Below, in pieces: positions 1 to 11,276 of a stretch of DNA of 64,000 nt (positions within the stretch are counted from its first letter, which is position 1; each line of letters starts with the position of its first letter). Location: contig NZ_CP059491.1 of the NCBI RefSeq assembly GCF_014041935.1, forward strand, positions 1,364,001 to 1,428,000. The letters are read 5' to 3'. A program made the position numbers and the translations under genes. The stretch is from Gordonia jinghuaiqii (GTDB taxonomy: Bacteria > Actinomycetota > Actinomycetes > Mycobacteriales > Mycobacteriaceae). Under the pieces are notes generated by a model that did no database searches, was not told where the DNA came from, and worked only from the letters and a program-made list of their open reading frames with translations.

Positions 1-269
1 GTCTCCTCGTCCATCACGCCGCCTGGCTCCTCGACCAGGGGATGTCACGGGAGGCGTTGTCGGCGGTCAGCGAGATCAAGGTCGAGGTACCGAACATGGC
101 GCTCGCCGTCATCGACCTCGCCATCCAATTGCACGGCGGCGCAGGACTCACCGACGACTTCCCCCTCGCGCAGGCGTGGGTGGGCGCACGTTCGCTGCGC
201 TTGGCCGACGGCCCGGATGAGGTGCACCGCAACGTGGTTGCCCGCATCGAGCTCGGCAAGTACCGCTGA
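1..269 (+). CDS. acyl-CoA dehydrogenase, C-terminal part (5' end outside window)
   Basis: Only the last 89 or so codons are present, read from base 3. The reading frame is open to the left edge, so the start lies outside the window. The residues match the C-terminal helical domain of acyl-CoA dehydrogenases: an IQLHGGAGLTDDFPLAQ stretch followed by the DGPDEVHRNVVARIELGKYR tail typical of the ACAD10/11-like branch. The enzyme would oxidise an acyl-CoA to the 2-enoyl-CoA using FAD in the cytosol. The next gene, 18 bp downstream, is an APH-type kinase. In animals these two domains are fused as ACAD10/11, so the pair probably acts together. The substrate cannot be told from this fragment. Confidence 0.9.
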   Translation, partial: LLVHHAAWLLDQGMSREALSAVSEIKVEVPNMALAVIDLAIQLHGGAGLTDDFPLAQAWVGARSLRLADGPDEVHRNVVARIELGKYR

Positions 270-287
270 GAAGGGGAGGATCGGGCA

Positions 288-1361
288 ATGGCTGACGAGG
301 TCAGCGGGGCAGGCGACGTCCGTGCCGAAGACGCATTCGACGTCGAGAAGATGGCGACGTGGCTTGCCGCCAACGCAGCGGATCCCACCGGCCTCGACTC
401 TCTACCCGAGGTACGTCAATTCGGCGGTGGCGCATCCAATCTCACGTATCTCCTGCGGTATCCGACCCGAGATCTGATCCTGCGTCGGGCACCGAAGGGC
501 ACCAAGGCGCGCGGCGCCCACGACATGGCACGCGAGTACCGAATCCAGTCCGCACTCGCCGGCGCCATCCGTTACATCGCGCCGATGGTGGCCTTCTGCG
601 ACGACCCGTCGGTCCTGGGCGCGGACTTCTACGTGATGGGGCGCATCGACGGCGTCATCCCGCGAACCGAATGGCCCGCCGACGTCCCGCTCGACGCCGA
701 CCAGGCACGTCGGTTGTGTCTGAACTTCATCGACACCCTCGTCGAGGTGCATTCGGTGGACCCGGACAAGACCGGACTCGCCGATCTCGGCAAGGGCCGC
801 GGTTATGTGCGCCGTCAGGTCGAGGGCTGGGGTGCGCGGTTCCGCAACGCGCACACCGACGATGTGCCCGACTTCGAACCGGTGATGGCGTGGCTCGCCG
901 AGAACCAGCCCGAGGACGTCGCGAACTGCGTCATCCACAACGACTTCAAACTCGACAACGTCGTCCTCGACAAGGACGATCCGACCGAGGTCATCGGCAT
1001 CCTGGACTGGGAGATGGCCACCCTCGGTGACCCGCTCATGGACGTCGCGGGTTCGATGGCCTACTGGATCCAGGCCGACGACCCGGAGGCCATCCAGCTC
1101 ATGCGTCGGGTCCCGACGCACCTGCCCGGCATGATCACTCGCGCCGAGTTCGTCGAAAGATACTGCGAGCGAATGGGATTCGAGATGACCCCGGAGCGCT
1201 GGCGCTGGTACGAGATGTTCGGCCTCTTTCGGGCCGGAGTGATCGCGCAACAGATCTACTACCGCTTTTATCACGGACAGACCACCAACAAGGCGTTCGA
1301 GCGGTTAGGTTTCGCAGTGGGGATTCTCGCGCAACGGTTGGACGAGCTCCTGGCCGAGTGA
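288..1361 (+). CDS. phosphotransferase family protein (APH-like kinase, ACAD10/11 type)
   Basis: A 357-residue aminoglycoside-phosphotransferase-fold kinase. The N-lobe has a glycine-rich GGGASNLTY loop and a lysine region near RRAPKGTKARG. The catalytic loop is VIHNDFKLDNVVLD (HxDxxxxN, about residue 219) and the metal-binding motif is GILDWEMATLGDP. The ATG at 288 follows a GGGGAGGA ribosome site. It sits just behind the acyl-CoA dehydrogenase gene. In the vertebrate ACAD11/ACAD10 fusions and in bacterial levulinate-type pathways, this kinase phosphorylates the hydroxyl group of a 4-hydroxyacyl-CoA before the dehydrogenase partner removes it. By analogy this pair may process hydroxylated acyl-CoAs; that role is inference. 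Aminoglycoside resistance is unlikely. Confidence 0.85.
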   Translation: MADEVSGAGDVRAEDAFDVEKMATWLAANAADPTGLDSLPEVRQFGGGASNLTYLLRYPTRDLILRRAPKGTKARGAHDMAREYRIQSALAGAIRYIAPMVAFCDDPSVLGADFYVMGRIDGVIPRTEWPADVPLDADQARRLCLNFIDTLVEVHSVDPDKTGLADLGKGRGYVRRQVEGWGARFRNAHTDDVPDFEPVMAWLAENQPEDVANCVIHNDFKLDNVVLDKDDPTEVIGILDWEMATLGDPLMDVAGSMAYWIQADDPEAIQLMRRVPTHLPGMITRAEFVERYCERMGFEMTPERWRWYEMFGLFRAGVIAQQIYYRFYHGQTTNKAFERLGFAVGILAQRLDELLAE

Positions 1362-1421
1362 TCAGCCTGTCCCACTGATCTCGCCACCGCGCCCGATCCG
1401 GGGACCAAGGGGGGTCCGACG

Positions 1422-3047
1422 ATGGCCGAAGACGTGGTGGCGACGCCTACCGGCGCCGACGACGATTTCCGGGGCAGCGGGTACGTGCCGGAACTCCGCA
1501 GAACGCTGGGCGGCTTCGCGGTGTTCGCGATCTCGTTCGCCTTCATCTCGGTGGCCGTCGGGGTGTTCGCCACCTATGACAACGTCCTCACCACCGCAGG
1601 GCCGGTGGGGATCTGGCTCTGGGTGATCGCCGCCGTCGGCCAGACCCTGATCGCCCTGGTGGTGGCCCAGTTCGCCGCCCGTATCGCCCTGAGCGGTTCG
1701 TCGTACCAGTGGGCGTCGAGGCTGGCGAACCCGAAGGTCGGCTGGTTCTTCGGCTGGCTGAGCTTCTGGTATCTGGCGATCGCGGTGGTCGCCATGGACA
1801 ACGCACTTGCCGGCCAGGCCCTGATGCCGCTGCTGGGTATGGCCGAGAACGAGGACACCGCACGCGTACTGACGGTGGTCATCCTCATCGCCCAGGCGAT
1901 CCTGGTCATCGCCTCGACCCGCCTGTTGGGGCTGTTCACCTCCGGCGCGGTGGCCGTCGAGCTGGCCATCGTCGCGGTCCTGGTGGTCGCACTGGCCGCG
2001 GTGATGATCTTCAGCGGTAGCGGTGATCTCGGCAATCTGACCTCCCGGGGTGTCGCCGAGGGCTCCCGCGACTACTGGGCCATCGGCGGCGGGGTCATGG
2101 CCGCGATGGTCATGGGGCTCACCACCCTGGTCGGCTTCGACTCGGCGGCCAATCTCGCGGAGGAGGCCAAGAATCCGTTCCGCAGCGTGCCACGCGCGAT
2201 CGTCGGTTCCGTCGTGGCCGCCGCGGTGGTGGGACTGATCTTCTTGATCGTGCTCACCGTGGCGATCGAGGACATCGCCGCGGTGAGCAGCGGGGGCTCC
2301 CCGGTCGCGGCGATCATCCGGGATCAACTGGGACCGCTCGCCGAGCGAGTTCTCCTGGTGTGCATCGCATTCGCGATGTTCGGCGCCGGCATGGTGGTGA
2401 TGGCCGCGTGCTCTAGGCAGGTCTTCGCGATGGCCCGTGACGAACGGTTTCCGGCTCACCGGCTGATGCGCCGGGTCAATCCGCGGACACAGACCCCGGT
2501 CCCGGCGACCCTGCTCATCCTGACGGTAGGGGTGGTGCTCATGGTGGTCCTGCCCGGCGACGCACTGATCGAGCTGATCATCGCCTCGACCATCCTGCCG
2601 GTGCTCATCTACGGCGGGATCGTCGTGCTCTATCTCGTGGTCCGGCAGCGTCTGGAGCGCAAGGAGGGCGGGTTCAGTCTCGGGCGCTTCGAGCTGCCGG
2701 TCGCGGTCGCCGCACTGATCTGGGTGGGTGTCGCACTGTTCGTCCTCGTCACGCCCGGTGACGCCACCGTGCCCACGCTGATCGTGCTCGGACTGATCCT
2801 GGCCGGCGGCGTCTACTTCGCGTCGATGTGGCTGCGGCGTCGCGAAGTCCTCGACCACGAGCCCGGCGTCGACGACTTCGCGCAGTCGCCCGGTGAACCG
2901 GGTCAGGTCAGTCCAGACCCTCCTGCGCCCCGCGGTCGCCGCGTCGGACCCCGGCGCGCTGAACCAGCACGATCGTCGTCCCCAGCAGGCCGACCGCCAG
3001 CCCGACCAGACAGACCTGAAATGCCCGGTCACCACCCAGATCGGTGA
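1422..3047 (+). CDS. APC-superfamily amino acid permease
   Basis: A 541-residue integral membrane protein with about 12 hydrophobic segments, beginning with GFAVFAISFAFISVAVGVF and the QFAARIALSGSSYQWASRL region typical of amino acid/polyamine/choline permeases. It would import an amino acid or amine, probably by proton symport; the substrate cannot be assigned. The ATG at 1422 has an AAGGGGGG ribosome site. The last 45 residues are an arginine/proline-rich tail that runs 140 bp into the oppositely oriented DUF2530 gene. That tail has the composition of an antisense reading and may not be functional. It could be cotranscribed with the kinase gene 60 bp upstream. Confidence 0.88.
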   Translation: MAEDVVATPTGADDDFRGSGYVPELRRTLGGFAVFAISFAFISVAVGVFATYDNVLTTAGPVGIWLWVIAAVGQTLIALVVAQFAARIALSGSSYQWASRLANPKVGWFFGWLSFWYLAIAVVAMDNALAGQALMPLLGMAENEDTARVLTVVILIAQAILVIASTRLLGLFTSGAVAVELAIVAVLVVALAAVMIFSGSGDLGNLTSRGVAEGSRDYWAIGGGVMAAMVMGLTTLVGFDSAANLAEEAKNPFRSVPRAIVGSVVAAAVVGLIFLIVLTVAIEDIAAVSSGGSPVAAIIRDQLGPLAERVLLVCIAFAMFGAGMVVMAACSRQVFAMARDERFPAHRLMRRVNPRTQTPVPATLLILTVGVVLMVVLPGDALIELIIASTILPVLIYGGIVVLYLVVRQRLERKEGGFSLGRFELPVAVAALIWVGVALFVLVTPGDATVPTLIVLGLILAGGVYFASMWLRRREVLDHEPGVDDFAQSPGEPGQVSPDPPAPRGRRVGPRRAEPARSSSPAGRPPARPDRPEMPGHHPDR

Positions 3048-3156
3048 CGCCGACGAGCACCGTGGCGACTGCCCACGCGACCATCCCGAACGCGATCACC
3101 GGTTCGGGGGCGCGCAGCGCGCGGGGGAGTTCGGGGACGTCGAGTGTGACCGGCAT
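2908..3156 (-). CDS. DUF2530 domain membrane protein
   Basis: An 82-residue protein with two hydrophobic segments (VIAFGMVAWAVATVLVGVTDL and FQVCLVGLAVGLLGTTIVLV) after a short LPRALRAPEP lead-in. It matches the DUF2530 family, found next to a MarR gene in mycobacteria (Rv0879c beside Rv0880). Its function is unknown. Its 3' part lies antisense to the end of the APC permease gene. A TACCCT -10-like hexamer (complement at 3164-3169) lies only 7 nt before the ATG, so the mRNA may be leaderless. The gene is divergent from the purine permease, with just 24 bp between the assigned starts. Confidence 0.8.
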   Translation of the reverse strand: MPVTLDVPELPRALRAPEPVIAFGMVAWAVATVLVGVTDLGGDRAFQVCLVGLAVGLLGTTIVLVQRAGVRRGDRGAQEGLD

Positions 3157-3180
3157 GCATCAGAGGGTAGCTTTCTGCAC

Positions 3181-4761
<1,581 letters not shown>

Positions 4762-4781
4762 CGACTGTGGTCCTTTTATGC

Positions 4782-4791
4782 GACAATTGTC
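4782..4791. promoter_or_regulatory. palindrome upstream of marR gene, candidate operator
   Basis: GACAATTGTC is a perfect 10-bp palindrome lying 20 bp after the purine permease stop and 78 bp before the MarR start. MarR proteins bind short AT-centred palindromes near their own promoters, so this is a plausible site, but the motif is short. Confidence 0.3.
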
Positions 4792-4868
4792 CGGATTTTT
4801 GTCATCCGCATGAGTCAATTTGCTTTGCTTAGGGTAATAGGCTGGTTTTGCTGCCCTACCCTTGTTGG

Positions 4869-5333
4869 ATGCATTCACCATCAGGTGACGGAACTCTGTC
4901 CGGCGATCTGTCTCTCGCCGTTGTTCGCCTCGCGCGGCGCCTGAGGGGCCGACGAGAGAACAAACTGGTTTCCCTCACCCAACTGTCAGCACTGAACACG
5001 TTGCACCACGAGGGGCCGATGACGCCCGGTGCGCTCGCCGCTGCCGAGCGGGTGCGTCCACCGTCGATGACCCGCGTGATCGCCTCACTGTCCGACCTGG
5101 GGATGATCAAACGCGAACCTCATCCGACGGATGGTCGCCAGGCGATCGTGACGCTGTCGGCCGAGGGCGTCGACGTCGTCGCCGACGAACTGGCGGCGCG
5201 CAAGGCATGGCTCAGCGATCGCCTGGCCGAGCTGTCCGCCGACGAGCGCGACGTCCTGCGAGAGGCGGTGCTCATCGTCAACAGGATTCTCGGGCAGGCC
5301 GACACCGACCTAGCCAGGTCGAAAGTCGTCTGA
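4869..5333 (+). CDS. MarR-family transcriptional regulator
   Basis: A 154-residue winged-helix repressor, similar in place and sequence to M. tuberculosis Rv0880. The recognition region reads MTPGALAAAERVRPPSMTRVIASL and the wing contains PTDGRQAIVTLSAEG. ATG 4869 is preferred over the upstream in-frame TTG at 4848. A TACCCT hexamer ends 6 nt before this ATG, so transcription may begin at the start codon itself (leaderless). It probably senses a small aromatic or lipophilic compound. It may control itself and the neighbouring permease; the target is inference. Confidence 0.88.
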   Translation: MHSPSGDGTLSGDLSLAVVRLARRLRGRRENKLVSLTQLSALNTLHHEGPMTPGALAAAERVRPPSMTRVIASLSDLGMIKREPHPTDGRQAIVTLSAEGVDVVADELAARKAWLSDRLAELSADERDVLREAVLIVNRILGQADTDLARSKVV

Positions 5334-5349
5334 CGTTCTAGAAGAACGT
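5333..5349. terminator. short bidirectional hairpin across two stop codons
   Basis: ACGTTCT (5333-5339), loop AGA, then AGAACGT (5343-5349) forms a perfect 7-bp stem. It overlaps the last base of the MarR stop and the stop of the convergent eis-like gene, so one hairpin could end both transcripts. There is no T-tract. Confidence 0.4.
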
Positions 5350-6564
5350 GCCGGAGAACGGTGCACGATCGGTCAGGAACGCGTGGTCAAGCGCTCGAAG
5401 CGTCGTCGGGGAGTCGACGCGGAGCCGCCCGGCAGCCGCGAATCGTGACGGAGCGACACCGCCGAGGTAGATGCTCGACAGTACCGAGGTGTCCAGAGAC
5501 ACCGTCGGCGTTGTGTTTTCGGCCGCGGGAGCGACGATGGCGCCGCCCTCGCGGACCGAGATGTCGAAAACCCCTCCGTGGCCGCGGAACTCGTCGGTGA
5601 CCTCGATCACCGCATCGAGGTCTGCGCCGTACTGCCGGCTGCCGAGGGCCGCCGGGACGTCGAGAATCCGCAGCCACATGGTGTCCGACGTCCCGGTCAC
5701 CGGCGCCGACCGCGGATCGACGAGCTTCTGCGGGAGCGGGTCGTCGATGGGAATGCTCGCGGTGAGTGCCGGGATCAGGTCGAGGTTGATCAGCACACGC
5801 CACAGGTCGGTGTGGGCGTCGTCGGTGACGGCGAAGACCTCGTTGATCTCGCCGCGCACCGCGCCCGTGGTGTCCTTGTGGATGCGGTAGCTCGCGTAGC
5901 CGTCGGCGTGGAGCAGGTAGTGCAGTCCACTCGCCGAGAGCGGGCGTTCGGACCTCCGGTCGGCCAGGATGGGCTTCCACCACGCGGGTGTACGCGTGAG
6001 CGCACCCGGTGTGGTCAGCGTCCAGCGGGCGTGGAGATCGGGGATCGCCTCCGCGACCGCGTCGGCGTCGGCGTAGCGCACGGTCGCACCCTCGGGTTGC
6101 GCCTGCCGCATCGCCGCCTGACCCGACGTGATCGAGATGTCGTTCGCGAAGCACGCGGGACCGAAACCGAAGCGCTCGTAGATCGTGCCCTCGCTGGCGG
6201 TGAGGATCGCGAACGTGTAGTCCTCGGACTCCCACTGCTCGAAGAGCGTGGTGAGCATCCGACGCAGGATGCCGCGTCGACGATGCGTCGAGGCCACCGA
6301 CACCCACGACAGCCCGGCCGCGTCGGCGACGCCCGTCCCGGGCAGCGACATCGACATCCGGTAGAACATCGACACCCCCACCAGGGGATGGCCGTCCAGG
6401 CCGGTGTCGCGCACGAGTACGACGTCGTCGTCGGCGACCTTGCCGCGAAGGTCGACGCGCTCGTCGTCGGGCAGCGGGTTGCGCATGGCAAAGGCACGGG
6501 CGTCGGTGTTGATGATGTCGTCCCAGTCGGCATCGGTCGCGCGCGACAGGGACAGACGTGACAT
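5338..6564 (-). CDS. eis: Eis-like GNAT N-acetyltransferase
   Basis: A 408-residue protein with the Eis layout: an N-terminal GNAT domain carrying the acetyl-CoA motif LSWVSVASTHRRRGILRRM (about residues 80-98) and the YERFGFGPA motif, a second GNAT-like domain, and a C-terminal sterol-carrier-like region ending in GTFF. Eis proteins acetylate amino groups on substrates such as aminoglycosides and peptides. The ATG at 6564 is assigned; an in-frame GTG at 6591 would add nine residues. It is convergent with the MarR gene, 4 bp apart. Whether it confers antibiotic acetylation here cannot be told from sequence. Confidence 0.82.
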   Translation of the reverse strand: MSRLSLSRATDADWDDIINTDARAFAMRNPLPDDERVDLRGKVADDDVVLVRDTGLDGHPLVGVSMFYRMSMSLPGTGVADAAGLSWVSVASTHRRRGILRRMLTTLFEQWESEDYTFAILTASEGTIYERFGFGPACFANDISITSGQAAMRQAQPEGATVRYADADAVAEAIPDLHARWTLTTPGALTRTPAWWKPILADRRSERPLSASGLHYLLHADGYASYRIHKDTTGAVRGEINEVFAVTDDAHTDLWRVLINLDLIPALTASIPIDDPLPQKLVDPRSAPVTGTSDTMWLRILDVPAALGSRQYGADLDAVIEVTDEFRGHGGVFDISVREGGAIVAPAAENTTPTVSLDTSVLSSIYLGGVAPSRFAAAGRLRVDSPTTLRALDHAFLTDRAPFSGTFF

Positions 6565-6741
6565 CGGAGTGGAGACACTGACACTGGTCACGGCTTCCAC
6601 CGTTTCACACCGGTGGGGTCCGAGCATCTCTCGGGTGTCCGATCGGCCTACCGGATTCCGTCGCCCGAGGCGCTTTGGCGCGTCCGCGGGCCGCCCGACC
6701 CGGGCAGGTACGCCGAGTGAGGTGGGTGGCAGACTGTTGCG

Positions 6742-7596
6742 GTGCCCGGGCTCGCAGTGGACGTGATCGACATCGACGAGCCGGCGGATCCGCGGGTCGA
6801 CGACTTCCGCGACCTCAACTCGGTCGACCGCAGGCCCGACCTCCCCGTGCTGCCCGGCGGCAGGCCCGGCCGCGGACTGGTCATCGCCGAAGGCGTGCTG
6901 GTCGCGCAACGCATGATCGCCTCCCGATTTCCCACACACGCGTTCCTCGGTGTCGCCAAGCGGCTCGACGAACTCGCCGCCGATCTGGCTGATCCGTCGT
7001 TGGCCGGCGTCCCGTTCTTCCGCACCTCCGCCGAGGTGATGGCGGAGATCGTCGGCTTCCACCTCAACCGCGGTGTGCTCGCCGTGTCGCGCCGGCCGGC
7101 GACGCTGTCGGTGCCCGAGGTGCTCGAGAACGCGCGGACCGTCGCGATCCTCGAAGGGGTCAACGACCACGAGAACATCGGCTCGGTCTTCCGCAATGCC
7201 GCGGGTCTCGGCGTCGACGCGGTGCTCTTCGGCCAGGGCTGCGCCGACCCGCTGTACCGACGCTGCGTCCGCGTCTCGATGGGGCACGCCCTGCTGGTGC
7301 CGTTCGCCAGGTTCGACGAGTGGCCGCGCGGACTGGACGTCGTGCGCGCCGAGGGTTTCCGCCTGGTCTCGATGACCCCCGATCCCGATGCCGTTCCGCT
7401 CGCCGAGGCGGTCGACGCGGAGAAGGTCGGATTCCTCGTCGGCGCCGAGGGGCCGGGGCTCACCGCCTCGGCGATGGCGTCGACCGACGTCAAGGCGCGG
7501 ATCCCGATGAGCCGGGGCACCGACTCGCTCAACGTCGCGACCGCGGCGGCCGTCGCGTTCTATGAACGCGTGCGGTCGGGCACGATGGGGGAGTGA
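6742..7596 (+). CDS. TrmH/SpoU-family RNA 2'-O-methyltransferase
   Basis: A 284-residue SPOUT methyltransferase. The knotted C-terminal domain shows motif 1 around EGVNDHENIGSVFRNAAGLG, motif 2 VGAEGPGL and motif 3 IPMSRGTDSLNVATAAAVAF, which form the S-adenosylmethionine site and carry the catalytic asparagine/arginine. It methylates a ribose in rRNA or tRNA. Its neighbourhood matches Rv0881 of M. tuberculosis. It starts at GTG 6742, and its TGA overlaps the next start as GTGA, so the two genes are translationally coupled. Confidence 0.9.
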   Translation: MPGLAVDVIDIDEPADPRVDDFRDLNSVDRRPDLPVLPGGRPGRGLVIAEGVLVAQRMIASRFPTHAFLGVAKRLDELAADLADPSLAGVPFFRTSAEVMAEIVGFHLNRGVLAVSRRPATLSVPEVLENARTVAILEGVNDHENIGSVFRNAAGLGVDAVLFGQGCADPLYRRCVRVSMGHALLVPFARFDEWPRGLDVVRAEGFRLVSMTPDPDAVPLAEAVDAEKVGFLVGAEGPGLTASAMASTDVKARIPMSRGTDSLNVATAAAVAFYERVRSGTMGE

Positions 7597-7901
7597 CCGC
7601 CCCAGAACCGCTGCGCGACGAGCCCGCCGGGACCGAACCCACTCCGTGGGCACTCGGAATCATCGTCACCGCGGTGTGTGCTCTGTTCGCCGCTTTCGTA
7701 CTGGTCGGCGTGTACTTCCTGATCGGCGGAATCCTACGTTTCCTGGGAATCGCCGCGGTGGTCGTCGTCGCCGGGGGCCTCGGCTGGACCCTCTGGGAGT
7801 TCCGCGCCCGGCCCGTCTGGCGCTGGGTCGTGTGGGGCCTGCTGATCGGATTCCTCGCCGGCATCGCGTCGTCGACCGCGTTGCTGGTGATGGGACGCTG
7901 A
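7593..7901 (+). CDS. DUF2537 membrane protein
   Basis: A 102-residue protein with three hydrophobic segments (IIVTAVCALFAAFVLVGVYFL, FLGIAAVVVVAGGLGWTLW, VWGLLIGFLAGIASSTALLV). It resembles DUF2537 proteins such as Rv0882, which occupy the same place after the SpoU gene. Its function is unknown. It starts at a GTG overlapping the methyltransferase stop by 4 bp, so expression is coupled. Confidence 0.78.
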   Translation: MTAPEPLRDEPAGTEPTPWALGIIVTAVCALFAAFVLVGVYFLIGGILRFLGIAAVVVVAGGLGWTLWEFRARPVWRWVVWGLLIGFLAGIASSTALLVMGR

Positions 7902-7947
7902 GGCCGCCTGCACCCTGAGGTGCCCGCGGAGCGAGCCACGAAAAGCG

Positions 7948-8715
7948 TCAGAACCCGAAGTACTCCCGGATACGACCGCGCTTACGAACAGTGACCTCGG
8001 GCGGCGCGTCTCGTCGCCCGGTGCGGGCCGCGGTGGCCGCGCGATAGTTCTGGAAGTCGGCTGCGGTCGGCTCGTACTCGGCCGGGCGGATGGAGAAGCA
8101 GGTGATGGTGATCCGTGCCGGATCGAGGTCCGACGGCGCCAACGGATGGGTGTAGCGGAATCCGAGCCAGCTGCGGTTGGCCTCCTCGGCCAGCTGCGCC
8201 GGGTGGAACGGAAGGGACATCGGTTCGGTCGGGACGCCCTCGGCGTGGTTCAGCGGGAATTCACCGCCCCAGAACGGCTTCTCGAACGTGAACGGCAGGC
8301 CGTGGTCCTCGTGGATGGTCACGGGGTCGGCGGCGAACGAGCGCCGAAGGGTGCCCGCCTCCCAGCGGGCGAAGACGCCCAGCGAGGTGTCCGGCTCGGT
8401 GTACAGCAGAGTCGTGGTGGCACTCGGACGTATCGACGACAGCGTCCTGGTCAGCGTCGACGGCCTGGCGGTCTCGAACAGTGAGCAGGACACGACGGCC
8501 AGCGGACCGTAGAACCCCGCGTAGACGTGGTTGTCACGGGCGGCTGCAGCGGTCGCGAGATCGGTGTCGACCATCGGGACCAGAACACTGTCGCCGTAGA
8601 TGGTTGATGCCACCTGCTGGGCGTGTTGGGAGTCGTTGTGCGGCCCGGATCGGAGGACCGCTGCCGGGTCGTCGGTGTCGATGAACCACACGGTGGCCGC
8701 GCGCGCCGAGGGCAC
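7948..8715 (-). CDS. DUF6928-like conserved protein
   Basis: A 255-residue soluble protein with no catalytic motif that I recognise. It opens with AATVWFIDTDDPAAVLRSG, a pattern resembling DUF6928 proteins, then has HVYAGFYGPLAVVSCSLFE in the middle and a basic C-terminus ending KRGRIREYFGF. The GTG start at 8715 directly abuts the SepH stop codon at 8716-8718, so it is the second gene of a sepH operon. That context may point to a link with cell division, but no function is shown. Confidence 0.6.
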   Translation of the reverse strand: MPSARAATVWFIDTDDPAAVLRSGPHNDSQHAQQVASTIYGDSVLVPMVDTDLATAAAARDNHVYAGFYGPLAVVSCSLFETARPSTLTRTLSSIRPSATTTLLYTEPDTSLGVFARWEAGTLRRSFAADPVTIHEDHGLPFTFEKPFWGGEFPLNHAEGVPTEPMSLPFHPAQLAEEANRSWLGFRYTHPLAPSDLDPARITITCFSIRPAEYEPTAADFQNYRAATAARTGRRDAPPEVTVRKRGRIREYFGF

Positions 8716-9702
8716 TCAGGTGTTCCCGTTGCTACGTACGCCGAGCAGGACATCCTCCCAGGCGGGGACCGTGGGCTTGCGGGTCTTCTTCCGACGCGGC
8801 CGGTCGGCACCCGCGGATTGTTCGGTGGGCGCCGCGGCGGGTTTCTTCGCCCCGGAATCGGCGTTGTCCCCGCCGGCCTCGGGAGCCGGCGTCGGTGCCA
8901 CCGCGGACCCACCCGGCAGTTCCGCCGGCTGCTCCTCGTCGTCGAACCCGAAGTCGAGGGGCACGGCCCCGTCGTCGTCCGGGCGACGATCGTGACGCGC
9001 GCGCTGGGCGCCGATGAGCGTGTTCGCGTCCATCGTCACCTCTTCGAGTCCGTCCGAGGTGGTGTCCACGGCGACGGCGACCTCGGGCGCGGCGACGGGG
9101 GTGAGCCGACGGCGCGGCGCGATCGTCTCGGGGTGGGTCAGTTCGTCGGCGAGGTCGTCGAGGGGGTCGACGCTGCCACCGTGCGAGCCGGGCTGGTATC
9201 GCCAGTGCGCGAGGTTGTCGGTGCGGCCGACGCTCCACGCCACCTGCACCACCCAATATCCGTCGTCGCCCTTCCAGGCATCCCAGTCGGCGTCGTTCGG
9301 ATTGTGCCCGTAAGCGATCAGGCCCTCGTTCACCGACTCGACCAGTGTCGCGACCGCCGGTCCGTCGTGCCGGATCGGGTGGGCCGCACCGGCGAGTTCG
9401 GCGGCGCGGGTGCGCTCGAGCAGTACCGGGTGGGCGAAGCGTTCGATCTTGTCCATGCCGACACCGGCTGCGGCGGCCACCTCGGCGACCGTCGCACCGG
9501 CACGGATACGTGCCTGGATCTCACGTGGCCTCAATGTGCTTTCCATCTCGATCTCGATCTGTCCCAGTCGTGAGATGTCGCCGCGGGTCGCGGCGCGTAG
9601 GCGTTCGTCGGAGGCGATCCGGAATTTCTCACCCGACTGAGGGTCCTGGCAGACGAGGTGGGAACCATCGGTTTCCACTCCGACGACGCGGAGCTCACGC
9701 AT
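8716..9702 (-). CDS. sepH: SepH cell-division regulator (DUF3071)
   Basis: A 328-residue protein with an N-terminal DUF3071 domain starting MRELRVVGVETDGSHLVCQ. It has a helix-turn-helix at about residues 60-95 (RPREIQARIRAGATVAEVAA), then a long acidic, proline/alanine-rich linker and a basic RPRRKKTRKPTVPAWEDVLLG tail. SepH binds FtsZ in actinobacteria and promotes Z-ring assembly. The ATG at 9702 is chosen because of a strong GGAGGAGGAG ribosome site; a GTG at 9726 lies upstream of it. The position next to serC is the same as Rv0883c/Rv0884c. Confidence 0.87.
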   Translation of the reverse strand: MRELRVVGVETDGSHLVCQDPQSGEKFRIASDERLRAATRGDISRLGQIEIEMESTLRPREIQARIRAGATVAEVAAAAGVGMDKIERFAHPVLLERTRAAELAGAAHPIRHDGPAVATLVESVNEGLIAYGHNPNDADWDAWKGDDGYWVVQVAWSVGRTDNLAHWRYQPGSHGGSVDPLDDLADELTHPETIAPRRRLTPVAAPEVAVAVDTTSDGLEEVTMDANTLIGAQRARHDRRPDDDGAVPLDFGFDDEEQPAELPGGSAVAPTPAPEAGGDNADSGAKKPAAAPTEQSAGADRPRRKKTRKPTVPAWEDVLLGVRSNGNT

Positions 9703-9876
9703 CTGCTCCTCCTCCGGTGGGTGCACGCATTGGGGTCACATTAACTCACCGATCTGCCGATTCACGGTGGGACACGCGGCAAAACCGCAGTTCAGCACGC
9801 GTGGGGCCCGTGCGACACCAGCGAAGGGTGCGTCGGATGTGGTCTGTGTCAACCAGGCTACCCGGTTGTCGGAACG

Positions 9877-9916
9877 CCACCGGCGCGCCGCAGCAAGGAG
9901 CGCGACGCGCCGGTGG
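9877..9916 (-). terminator. serC terminator hairpin
   Basis: CCACCGGCGCG at 9877-9887 pairs perfectly with CGCGCCGGTGG at 9906-9916 (11-bp stem, 18-nt loop). It starts about 22 nt beyond the serC stop on the minus strand, in the 236-bp gap before sepH. It has no U-tract, as is usual for actinobacteria. Confidence 0.5.
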
Positions 9917-9938
9917 ACGCCGATGTTCGACGCCGGAT

Positions 9939-11243
<1,305 letters not shown>

Positions 11244-11276
11244 TCACTCTGGTCGAAGTTCTGTGGAGGTCTGGTC

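Noticed and set aside
1362..3035. 557-codon open frame on the minus strand under the APC permease
   Set aside because: Its His/Asp/Arg/Gln-rich composition is the typical mirror of a GC-rich membrane-protein gene; the plus-strand permease has clear family motifs and a ribosome site.
6565..7653. long N-terminal extension of the eis-like frame
   Set aside because: The extra codons are antisense to the SpoU methyltransferase gene; Eis proteins are about 400 residues and start at MSRLSLSRA.
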